The notes under the pieces: generated by a model
Databases searched by the model: none
Told to the model about the DNA's origin: nothing
What the model saw: only the letters and a program-made list of their open reading frames with translations
Translations under genes and position numbers: made by a program
From: CBFDCQ01 sp965603355
GTDB lineage: Bacteria > Hydrogenedentota > CAZGCA01 > CBFDCQ01
Direction: 5' to 3'
DNA length: 64,000 nucleotides
Assembly (NCBI GenBank): GCA_965603355.1
Contig: CBFDCQ010000001.1
Span: 116,367 to 180,366, forward strand
Shown: positions 34,508-42,351 of the stretch, in pieces
How the letters are laid out: every line of letters starts with the position of its first letter
Position numbering within the stretch: the first letter of the stretch is position 1

Positions 34508-36067
34508 TTGAAAATGCGAGCGAGACGGTTCATTTCAGTGTGTTTGCTGTTGGTGTTGGCGGGCAGTGCGATAATGCCGGCCGCCATGGCGTGGGGCCCG
34601 AGGGCAAGCCGAGCGATATGTCTCTGCGCTCTTCAGGTTCTCAGACGCGACTTCCAGGATGTATTCAGGGGCAGGGAAGAGGACTTGGTTGCCGGAGCCA
34701 TGATCTCGGACCGGGATATGGCCAAGTACGCGTTGCAAGGAGGTCAGATCGAACCGTTCGAGCCAATCGTGCGCGAGATATCTTTGCTCAGGGAGGTGAA
34801 CGAGCGCGGCATGACCGACTACCTCGTGTACCGGTTCGGTGTTCTCGCTAAGATGTCTTCCAACGTCGTGCAACCATACGGAGTCCCTCAGAATGAAGAG
34901 GAGAAAAAACTTAAAGCGCGACTCGACGCCGATATTGAGGAACACATTGGCAAGTTGAAGCTCGAGTACCGCCCCGAGGATCGAGAATCCATCTACTATC
35001 CCGCGCGGTATTTCGAAGAGCGACTGAGATTCATCAAGGATGACAAGTACTTCATCAAAGTGGAATACACGGATGGCGATGGATACGGTGATTATGCCAA
35101 ACGCGCCGTGGCCAAACATTTCGAAGACGCGGTCAATACCGTCGCTGACGTTGTGTACACGGTGTTAAGCGAACGGAAATACTCCGGCGAGACACCGCCC
35201 TCGCCCAGGGATGTCGCGCTTTATTACGTGGGGCAGGTAGAGTATTTCCTCAATAAATCCCATAACGAAGAAGCGGAAGAGTCTTACGCCATATTCACCG
35301 AGGTGAATCCGGGTCTTGCCTCGCCATACGAGGAGCTTGGCGATGCGTACTACCGCGCCGGCCAATACGAGCGTGCCATGAGAGAGTACAGGCGCGGACT
35401 CCGTATGAAAGGAAGTTGGCCCGAAGTTGAGGATAAGATCGTCAGATACTACACGCAGCAGGGTGCCATACTCATCTCTCAAAGGACGCGAGAGGGGCTC
35501 CAGCAGGCTCGACAGCTCTTTGAATTGGCGCTCGAAGTGTCTCCTGGAAACCCGATGGCCGTCAGCGGGCAAGAGAATGCCAAGGCGGAAATCCAGGCGA
35601 TGGACGCAAGGCTCGAGAGGGACCGAGAGTTGCTTACCGGAGCCGACCGCCTGTTTGCAGAGGCGCAGAGAGCCCAGACTGGCCAGGATCTCGCTAAGGC
35701 GTTAGACCTGTACGAAAAAGGCATCGCCGTGTACAGCCTGGTATCCACCGAATTCGAAGATACGCGTGAGGCCGCGACTACCGGCGGCGAAGACTGTGCG
35801 ATCGCAATCCGTAACATGTTTGCCAGCGCGCTGCTGGAAGTCCGGGACGTTATGAACAAAGCTTCCCAGGCCGAGCTTGACGGTAACTATGAGCAAGCTA
35901 TAAGATTTTACGACCGCGTTCCTGGGACGGTGTCGGTCATTACTGAGAAGTATGCCGAGCAGTATAATGAGGCCCAGAAGTCAATCCAGAGCGCTGAGAT
36001 GAAGAAGACCAATGCTCAAGTCAGGATCGAGGAGCTGAAGACCGAGAAGCCAACCGCGCGCCCTTGA
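34508..36067 (+). CDS. Secreted TPR protein with a possible degenerate zinc-phospholipase-C-like N-terminal domain
   Basis: 519 residues starting at TTG 34508, with AGGGGG 5 bases upstream; an ATG two codons on is possible. A signal peptide would be cut before a mature N-terminus W-G-P-R-A-S-R-A-I-C. Zn-dependent phospholipase C and S1/P1-type proteins begin W-G-x-x-x-H, so this looks like a copy with the His lost. Residues about 255-350 are tetratricopeptide repeats, followed by long charged helices. The product is likely periplasmic and part of a protein assembly. The phospholipase resemblance is a weak pattern match and should be treated as tentative. Confidence 0.7.
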   Translation: MKMRARRFISVCLLLVLAGSAIMPAAMAWGPRASRAICLCALQVLRRDFQDVFRGREEDLVAGAMISDRDMAKYALQGGQIEPFEPIVREISLLREVNERGMTDYLVYRFGVLAKMSSNVVQPYGVPQNEEEKKLKARLDADIEEHIGKLKLEYRPEDRESIYYPARYFEERLRFIKDDKYFIKVEYTDGDGYGDYAKRAVAKHFEDAVNTVADVVYTVLSERKYSGETPPSPRDVALYYVGQVEYFLNKSHNEEAEESYAIFTEVNPGLASPYEELGDAYYRAGQYERAMREYRRGLRMKGSWPEVEDKIVRYYTQQGAILISQRTREGLQQARQLFELALEVSPGNPMAVSGQENAKAEIQAMDARLERDRELLTGADRLFAEAQRAQTGQDLAKALDLYEKGIAVYSLVSTEFEDTREAATTGGEDCAIAIRNMFASALLEVRDVMNKASQAELDGNYEQAIRFYDRVPGTVSVITEKYAEQYNEAQKSIQSAEMKKTNAQVRIEELKTEKPTARP

Positions 36068-36778
36068 GAGCGACACGAACGGATTGAGCCGGAGCTCTCC
36101 TTCCTTTGGGTCCGCCTGATCAACGCGGAAATGTCATCTGCTTTCGCACCGGACTAGCTGGTGTAGAATCAGCCCGGCTGTTGCATAGCAGGCGCATCTC
36201 AAGACGCGAGCTAATAGACGTTGCGACTCAGGCTCGTTCTCCGGATAAGGATGCCTTCCCTCGTCAGCAGGCTTTCCGACAGGCTGCTGCCAGTTTGGCA
36301 ATCGGACTAAACCACTTGTCATTGTGGCAGAACTGTGGTACAATGAGCGCGTCGTCGGACGTTTCTGTGTTTCGCGCCGAAGCCAAACCCCTTTATCAGT
36401 CGGGTTTTGCGAGCGTCGCCGCTTTACCGCGTTCGACAGAGTGGCTACAGGCGCTACGCGGTGCATCGCGCTGAAGCGTTTGCCGAAACGGCGACAACCG
36501 CATTGTGCAATGAGACAGGCAAAGCCTGGACCTGGGCGATGGAACCCGTTTGTTCAAAGGGTATTACACAAGGGTACCGCCAACATTGCGGCCGTTGGCA
36601 CAAGGTTTGCAGTAATAGAGTGGGATTTAGTGCGTCTGGTGCGTAACGTCGCGAGAAGCAGATCACGGTTAAAGGCTGAATAGTCTGCGTGAAAGGAGGC
36701 AGGAGCGACGATAGGAAACGATTGGAACCGAGCACAAGAAGTTGTGAGAAACAGAACAGGCGAAAGGAGTGGATGACA
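36068..36778. other. Long spacer upstream of groES
   Basis: About 700 bases. A promoter with an overlapping inverted repeat lies at 36316-36346, leaving a leader of about 430 bases before groES. I looked for CIRCE (TTAGCACTC-N9-GAGTGCTAA) and found none. No recognisable 6S RNA, tmRNA or RNase P RNA motif was seen, though an unknown small RNA is possible. Confidence 0.5.
36316..36346 (+). promoter_or_regulatory. Predicted groESL promoter with overlapping inverted repeat
   Basis: TTGTCA (36316-36321), 17 bases, TACAAT (36339-36344). Perfect 7-base arms TCATTGT (36319-36325) and ACAATGA (36340-36346) overlap both boxes, as an operator would. This could replace CIRCE/HrcA control. Confidence 0.5.
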
Positions 36779-37066
36779 ATGAAGGTACGACCATTGGCTG
36801 ATCGCATCCTCGTCAAGAGGGTCGAAGCGGAAGACACGGTGAAAGGCGGGATCATCATTCCCGACACCGCAAAAGAGAAGCCCCAGGAGGGCAAGGTCGT
36901 CGCTGTCGGTCCGGGCAGACTCGGCGAGGACGGCAAGCGTATGCCCATGGAGGTCAAGAAGGGCAACCGGATTCTCATGGGCAAGTACGCCGGTACTGAA
37001 GTGAAGATTAATGATGAAGAGCACCTTATTATGCGCGAGGATGACGTTCTTGCCGTAATAGAGTGA
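36779..37066 (+). CDS. groES: Co-chaperonin GroES
   Basis: 95 residues, the usual length. It caps the GroEL ring. M-K-V-R-P-L-A-D-R-I-L-V-K-R, the mobile loop T-V-K-G-G-I-I-I-P-D and Y-A-G-T-E-V-K are all present. ATG 36779 is chosen because AAGGAG lies 9 bases upstream; the ATG two codons earlier is too close. The gap to groEL is 46 bases, the normal groESL order. Confidence 0.96.
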   Translation: MKVRPLADRILVKRVEAEDTVKGGIIIPDTAKEKPQEGKVVAVGPGRLGEDGKRMPMEVKKGNRILMGKYAGTEVKINDEEHLIMREDDVLAVIE

Positions 37067-37112
37067 CCGGATCGACGACTCGCATCCGGCGAGAAGAAAG
37101 GAGTGATGAACG

Positions 37113-38747
37113 ATGGCAGCCAAACAGCTTGTTTTTCAGGAGGAGGCTCGAACGAAGATCCTCAGAGGGATGGAGCAGCTCAGCAGGGCGGTCAAGGTTA
37201 CGCTTGGCCCCAAAGGCAGAAACGTCGTGCTCGACAAGAAGTGGGGCGCGCCGACTGTGACGAAGGACGGTGTCACTGTTGCCAAGGAGATAGAGCTGGA
37301 AGACCCGTATGAGAACATGGGCGCCCAGATGGTACGTCAGGTAGCCAGCAAGACGTCCGACGTGGCTGGCGACGGCACGACGACCGCGACCGTGCTCGCG
37401 GAGGCGATATACAAGGAAGGGCTCAGAAGCGTCACGGCAGGATGCAACCCGATGGCGCTGAAACGTGGCGTGGACAGCGCCGTTGAGCTCGTCGTCGAAA
37501 AACTCGAGAAGATGAGCAAGAAGGTCAAGGACACCACGGAAATACGTCAGGTCGCCGGGATCGCCGCTAACGGCGACGACACCATTGGCAAGAAGATAGC
37601 CGAGGCGATGGACAAAGTCGGCAAGGACGGGACGATCACCGTGGAAGAGGGCAAGACGATCGAGACCACGCTCGACATCGTGGAGGGGATGCAGTTCGAC
37701 AAGGGGTACTTGTCTCCGTACTTTGTCACGAACGCGGAGAACATGGAAGCCCTTCTGGAGGATTGTTACATCCTCATCCATGAGAAGAAGATCTCGAATA
37801 TGAAGGACTTGCTGCCGCTCCTCGAGCAGGTTGCCAAAGCGGGCAAGCCGCTGCTGGTTCTTGCGGAGGACGTCGAAGGTGAAGCGCTCGCTACTCTGGT
37901 AGTGAACAAGATTCGCGGCACGTTCCAGGCGGCGGCAGTGAAGGCGCCCGGATTTGGTGACAGGCGCAAGGCGATGCTCGAGGACCTCGCCGTCCTAACC
38001 GGCGGCAGGGCTATTACCGAAGACCTCGGGATAAACATCGAGAACATAAAGATTCAGGATCTCGGTCGCGCAAAGCGCGTCGTCATCGGCAAGGATGACA
38101 CGACGATCATCGAGGGCGCCGGAAGCACGAGCGCGATCAACGGTCGCGTCGCCCAGATACGTAAGCAGATCGAGGAGACCACGTCCGACTACGATCGCGA
38201 GAAACTGCAGGAGCGACTCGCGAAGCTCGTCGGCGGTGTCGCCGTGATCAACGTGGGCGCGGCCACGGAGGTCGAGATGAAAGAGAAGAAGGCGCGAGTC
38301 GAGGATGCTTTGCACGCTACGCGTGCCGCCGTTGAGGAAGGTATCGTCCCGGGCGGTGGTGTGGCTCTGCTCCGTTGTTCTACGGCGCTTGACAAGACTG
38401 ACCTTGAGGAAGATGAGCTTATCGGAGCTCAGATCGTCAAGAGAGCTCTCGAGGAGCCGGTACGACAGCTCGCTTACAACGCCGGTAAAGAAGGTTCCGT
38501 CGTGGTCGAGAAAGTCAAGGCCGAAAAAGGCTCTGTGGGCTACAACGTCGAGAGCGATAAGTACCAGGACATGATCAAGGCGGGAGTGGTCGATCCTGCT
38601 AAGGTCGCCAGAACCGCCTTGCAGAATGCTGCGAGCGTGGCTGGTCTCATGTTGACAACAGAAGCGCTCGTAACCGAAATACCGGAGAAAGATAAGCCTG
38701 CTGCTGCTCCGGCGGCACCGGGCGGTTACGGCGGCGACATGTACTGA
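37113..38747 (+). CDS. groEL: Chaperonin GroEL
   Basis: 544 residues. It forms the tetradecameric folding chamber. M-A-A-K-Q-L-V-F, the ATP-binding G-D-G-T-T-T-A-T, G-G-R-A-I, V-P-G-G-G-V-A and the flexible Gly-rich tail ending G-G-Y-G-G-D-M-Y are seen. The tail is shorter in Met than the usual G-G-M repeat. AAAGGAG lies 10 bases before the ATG. It shares a transcript with groES. Confidence 0.97.
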   Translation: MAAKQLVFQEEARTKILRGMEQLSRAVKVTLGPKGRNVVLDKKWGAPTVTKDGVTVAKEIELEDPYENMGAQMVRQVASKTSDVAGDGTTTATVLAEAIYKEGLRSVTAGCNPMALKRGVDSAVELVVEKLEKMSKKVKDTTEIRQVAGIAANGDDTIGKKIAEAMDKVGKDGTITVEEGKTIETTLDIVEGMQFDKGYLSPYFVTNAENMEALLEDCYILIHEKKISNMKDLLPLLEQVAKAGKPLLVLAEDVEGEALATLVVNKIRGTFQAAAVKAPGFGDRRKAMLEDLAVLTGGRAITEDLGINIENIKIQDLGRAKRVVIGKDDTTIIEGAGSTSAINGRVAQIRKQIEETTSDYDREKLQERLAKLVGGVAVINVGAATEVEMKEKKARVEDALHATRAAVEEGIVPGGGVALLRCSTALDKTDLEEDELIGAQIVKRALEEPVRQLAYNAGKEGSVVVEKVKAEKGSVGYNVESDKYQDMIKAGVVDPAKVARTALQNAASVAGLMLTTEALVTEIPEKDKPAAAPAAPGGYGGDMY

Positions 38748-38794
38748 TGGCGCCAGCAGCGTAGTGTCATCAGCACACGCATATGACAACACAA

Positions 38795-38840
38795 GGGCGC
38801 GTTTCGCCCGGAGAACTGCACGTGAGTGAGGTCTCCGGGC
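38795..38840 (+). terminator. Alternative hairpins after groEL, possible terminator
   Basis: GCCCGGAGA (38806-38814) and TCTCCGGGC (38832-38840) form a 9-base stem. A second stem, GGGCG (38795-38799) with CGCCC (38805-38809), shares the left arm, so the two exclude each other. No T-tract follows. Confidence 0.4.
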
Positions 38841-38871
38841 AAACCGCCTTGTTTATAGCGTCGCAAGGATC

Positions 38872-38903
38872 CCTGTCAGACTCACGCTTCGCTGAGAGAC
38901 AGG
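38872..38903. other. Two-tier hairpin before the GldA-type exporter operon
   Basis: CCTGTC (38872-38877) and GACAGG (38898-38903) with an inner CTCA/TGAG stem and AGA/AGA bulge. It may be a transcript end or a leader element of the exporter operon that starts at 39034. Confidence 0.35.
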
Positions 38904-39033
38904 CCCGGAACGCAGATTCGAGCTGCGTACAATAATGCGACGAGTGGAAACGTTGTTCCTGATGTAACACGCACAGTGAGCCGGGCTCGCTTCGCGGACC
39001 TCGCAGGACTCGGGGTCTTGTAAGGGCTGAACG

Positions 39034-39987
39034 ATGATAAAGACCGAAAACCTCACCAAGTACTACGGTAGATTCCCGGCCATCGAGAATGTCAGTTTCA
39101 GCGCTGAGAAGGGCGAGATTCTCGGATTTCTCGGACCGAACGCCGCCGGAAAAACGACGACAATGCGGATCCTGACCTGCTTTTTCCCGCCGACATCCGG
39201 CCAGGCGACGGTCGCTGGATATGATGTGTTCGCCGACTCGCTCGAGGTTCGCAGGCGGATAGGCTACCTGCCCGAGACCGTTCCCCTCTATTTGGAGATG
39301 GTCGCGTCCAGCTACCTCAGCTTCGTTGCTGAAGTGAAGGGCTTGAAGGGAAGCGAGCGAAAAGCGCAGGTTGGCAAGTTGATCGAACAGTGCGGTCTCC
39401 AGGACGCCCAGCACAGGATCATCAAACATCTCTCCAAAGGTTACCGTCAGCGGATCGGGATCGCGCAGGCGCTGTTGCACGATCCGGAAGTGCTGATCCT
39501 CGATGAGCCCACAATCGGGCTCGACCCCAAGCAGATCATTGAGATACGGCGGCTTATAAAAAGTCTCGGTGGTGAACGCACCGTCATTCTCAGCACCCAC
39601 ACCTTGCCCGAAGCCAGTATGGTATGCGAGCGCGTCGTGATCATCAACCGGGGACGGATCGTCGCGCAGGGGACCCCGGAGTCATTGAACACGCAGCTCG
39701 AGAAATCCGCACGGGTGCAGATTCAAGTCGAAGGGCCGACGAGCTCTGTCCGGGAAGGTCTTGAGGAGGTTGCGGGTGTTACGGGTGTCACCGTTCAAGA
39801 AGAGGGCGATGGCCGACCCGGGTCTTTCCTCGTGGAATCGAGGCGAGACAAGGATGTGCGCAAAGAACTCGCAAGAATGGTACACGAGCGCGGATGGGGC
39901 CTCGTGGAGATGAAATCCGTCGGCATGAGCCTCGAAGACATATACATCAGAGTCCTGACTCGCGACGAGGAGGTTTCCGAGCGATGA
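39034..39987 (+). CDS. ABC exporter ATPase, GldA-like
   Basis: 317 residues; powers the exporter made by the next three genes. The Walker A is G-P-N-A-A-G-K-T-T (usual form G-P-N-G-A-G-K), the signature is L-S-K-G-Y-R-Q-R and Walker B is V-L-I-L-D-E-P with the H-loop S-T-H. A C-terminal extension of about 90 residues is typical of GldA/ABC-2-type ATPases. The stop overlaps the permease start by four bases. The substrate is unknown. Confidence 0.88.
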   Translation: MIKTENLTKYYGRFPAIENVSFSAEKGEILGFLGPNAAGKTTTMRILTCFFPPTSGQATVAGYDVFADSLEVRRRIGYLPETVPLYLEMVASSYLSFVAEVKGLKGSERKAQVGKLIEQCGLQDAQHRIIKHLSKGYRQRIGIAQALLHDPEVLILDEPTIGLDPKQIIEIRRLIKSLGGERTVILSTHTLPEASMVCERVVIINRGRIVAQGTPESLNTQLEKSARVQIQVEGPTSSVREGLEEVAGVTGVTVQEEGDGRPGSFLVESRRDKDVRKELARMVHERGWGLVEMKSVGMSLEDIYIRVLTRDEEVSER

Positions 39988-40754
39988 GTAATCTGTTCTC
40001 CATATATAAGCGCGAGCTGAAAGCGTACTTCGCGTCGCCGGTCGCTTACGTTGTGTTAGTTATTTTCCTGATCATCACCGGCTACTTCTTCACGTCGGTA
40101 GTACAGGCTTTCGCCAAGTACTCGGTGACATCACAGTACAACCCTTACGGTGCGCCCGAGATGAATCTGACGGCGATTCTCGGCGACTATTTCTTTGGGA
40201 ATATGACGGTATGGATACTGTTCGTGCTACCTCTATTATCAATGAGGCTGTTCAGCGAGGAAAAGCGACAGGGGACGATGGAGCTGCTGTTCACCTATCC
40301 GATTCGCGACTGGGAAACCGTGCTTGGGAAGTACTTCGCGTGCGTTACCGTCTTCGCGCTGATGTTGGTGATGAGTATGGTAAACATGGCGATCCTTGAG
40401 AAGTACGGAGAGCTGGAATTTGGTCTTATCTTCAGCGCATATCTGGGGCTGTTTCTCATGGGGACGGCATTCCTCGCGACAGGCACGTTCATCTCCTCGC
40501 TCACCGAGAATCAGGTTGTTGCGGCCGTGGGAACATTCGGCACTTTGCTCCTGTTATGGGTATTGCACTACATGTCGGGCACCGTCCGACCCGGACTTGG
40601 CCGTTTCCTGGAGGAAGCATCCATTATCAGGCGCTACAGCGATTTCGGAAAGGGCATCATAATGATCGAGAACGTTTCATACTACATATTGTTTGGAGCC
40701 TTCTTCCTCTTTCTGACGTTGAGAGCGCTTGAGTCGAAAAAGTGGAGGGGTTGA
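39984..40754 (+). CDS. ABC-2-type permease, GldF-like
   Basis: 256 residues from ATG 39984, which overlaps the ATPase stop (ATGA) and has GAGGAGG about 10 bases upstream. Six hydrophobic segments, with an E-E-K-R-Q-G-T-M-E-L-L-F motif (amphipathic coupling region) typical of this permease class. It belongs to the GldA/GldF/GldG module, which is also widespread in bacteria that do not glide. Confidence 0.85.
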   Translation: MSNLFSIYKRELKAYFASPVAYVVLVIFLIITGYFFTSVVQAFAKYSVTSQYNPYGAPEMNLTAILGDYFFGNMTVWILFVLPLLSMRLFSEEKRQGTMELLFTYPIRDWETVLGKYFACVTVFALMLVMSMVNMAILEKYGELEFGLIFSAYLGLFLMGTAFLATGTFISSLTENQVVAAVGTFGTLLLLWVLHYMSGTVRPGLGRFLEEASIIRRYSDFGKGIIMIENVSYYILFGAFFLFLTLRALESKKWRG

Positions 40755-40758
40755 ACCC

Positions 40759-42351
40759 ATGAAGGAGATGTCTCGCGCGGCGGGCATTGTTGGCCTGGCA
40801 GCACTTGTGGTTGGCGGCATCTTGTACGCTTTGCAGGCGCGGTTCGGCCCGGCTGTGATTGCCTTACTCGTAGCGGGAGCGGCGCTGGTATTGGTATTTG
40901 TCGTGCTCAACTTCGGCCTGGTGATAGCGGCGCTGAGGAAACGCTCGACCGTGTACGGTATTAACCTTGCCGTCGTTATCCTGGTGGTGTTGGCTATCCT
41001 GGTCTTCATCCAGCTCATAATCATGCATACCAAAGCGCTCAACCGTCGGTTCGATCTCACCGAAGCGAAGGTATACAGCCTTTCCGCTCAGACTATAAAG
41101 ATTCTCCAATCGCTCGGACAGGACGTGAAAGTAACCGGATTCTACCGCGAGCAGAGTGACAAGAGTGAGATGGAAGATCTTCTGGAGAACTATAGCCGGT
41201 ACTCACCGAGCTTCACCTACGAGCTTCTTGACCTTGACCGCTCGCCCATGAGGGCCCAAGAGCTCGATATAAAGAGTTACAATACGGCGGTTGTCCAGTG
41301 CAGCGACAAGAAGGAGGAGCTTAGCTTCGCCAGTCCAGAGGAGCAAAGCCTGACGAACGCCGTCATAAGGGTGACGCGCGAGGGCGAGAAAATTGTCTAC
41401 TTCACTTCGGGTCACGGCGAGAGGAGCATTTCCGGCACGGGAGACGACGGCGCGGTAAACTTTAAGAACGCCATCGAAAAAGCGGCGTACAAGGTCAAGG
41501 AAATCGTTATAGCCAGAGAAAGAGGCGGGATCCCGGCGGAGTGCTCAGCTCTTGTTGTTGCCGGACCCAACGCGCAGTTTTTCCCCTTTGAGCTAGAGCA
41601 AATAGAGCGGTATGTGTTGGAAGGCGGTCGCGTGCTGATCATGCTCGATCCCGAGACGGCGCCCGGATTCGTGGCGTTTCTTGATAAGTACGGAGTGATC
41701 GTCGGCAATGACTACGTCCTGGATGAGAACCCGGTGGGGCAGGCCCTGGGCATCAGCAGCTTCTTCGCGCCGCTCGTGACCGAGTACTCCGCAAAGCACG
41801 AGATAACAAGCGAATTCAATCTCGGTTGTGTCCTTCCTTTGGCGAGATCTGTCCAAGTGAAGGAGAATCTCGAAGGCGGTGTCCAAGGAGAATGGATTGC
41901 CCGTACAAGCGACATGAGCTGGGGCGAGACCAATCTCGCACTGCTCAAACGTGGCGTGCCGGCGACGTATAATCCCGGAAGCGACGTGATGGGGCCCGTG
42001 CAGGTGGCTGTGGCAATGACCATAGACACAGGACCGTCCGGGGCAACCGGTACTTCAGAGGGGCAAGGCGACCAGCCACGGCAGGCGCGACTCGTCGCGA
42101 TAGGGGATTCTGATATGGCCGGCAACCGGTACGGGGTGCCGGCAAGCACCAATTTCTTGCTTAACGCTATCGCCTGGCTCGTCGAGGAGGAAGACTTGAT
42201 CTCCATTATGCCCAAAGAGAGAAAGAGTTCCCCTCTGATGCTCTCACAAAAAGGCTATAGAGTCCTGTTCCTCTTCCCCATTGTCCTCGTGCCCGGCAGT
42301 GTGATCCTGGCGGGCGGATTCGTGTACCTGACCAGGAGGAAGCATAGATGA
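40759..42351 (+). CDS. GldG-like ABC transporter auxiliary protein
   Basis: 530 residues from ATG 40759, with GGAGGGG 8 bases upstream. Helices at about 10-35 and 45-80 anchor the N-terminus, a large periplasmic domain (ABC_transp_aux, with R-F-D-L-T-E-A-K-V-Y-S-L-S and F-T-S-G-H-G-E-R motifs) follows, and one helix closes the C-terminus. It is the usual partner of the GldF-type permease. The next gene overlaps by four bases. Confidence 0.82.
   Translation: MKEMSRAAGIVGLAALVVGGILYALQARFGPAVIALLVAGAALVLVFVVLNFGLVIAALRKRSTVYGINLAVVILVVLAILVFIQLIIMHTKALNRRFDLTEAKVYSLSAQTIKILQSLGQDVKVTGFYREQSDKSEMEDLLENYSRYSPSFTYELLDLDRSPMRAQELDIKSYNTAVVQCSDKKEELSFASPEEQSLTNAVIRVTREGEKIVYFTSGHGERSISGTGDDGAVNFKNAIEKAAYKVKEIVIARERGGIPAECSALVVAGPNAQFFPFELEQIERYVLEGGRVLIMLDPETAPGFVAFLDKYGVIVGNDYVLDENPVGQALGISSFFAPLVTEYSAKHEITSEFNLGCVLPLARSVQVKENLEGGVQGEWIARTSDMSWGETNLALLKRGVPATYNPGSDVMGPVQVAVAMTIDTGPSGATGTSEGQGDQPRQARLVAIGDSDMAGNRYGVPASTNFLLNAIAWLVEEEDLISIMPKERKSSPLMLSQKGYRVLFLFPIVLVPGSVILAGGFVYLTRRKHR

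Noticed and set aside
36324..36683. 119-codon frame upstream of groES
   Set aside because: Arg-rich, low-complexity translation with no ribosome site; it lies in the predicted leader.
36068..36778. CIRCE element and known housekeeping RNAs (6S, tmRNA, RNase P)
   Set aside because: I looked for their core motifs and found none.
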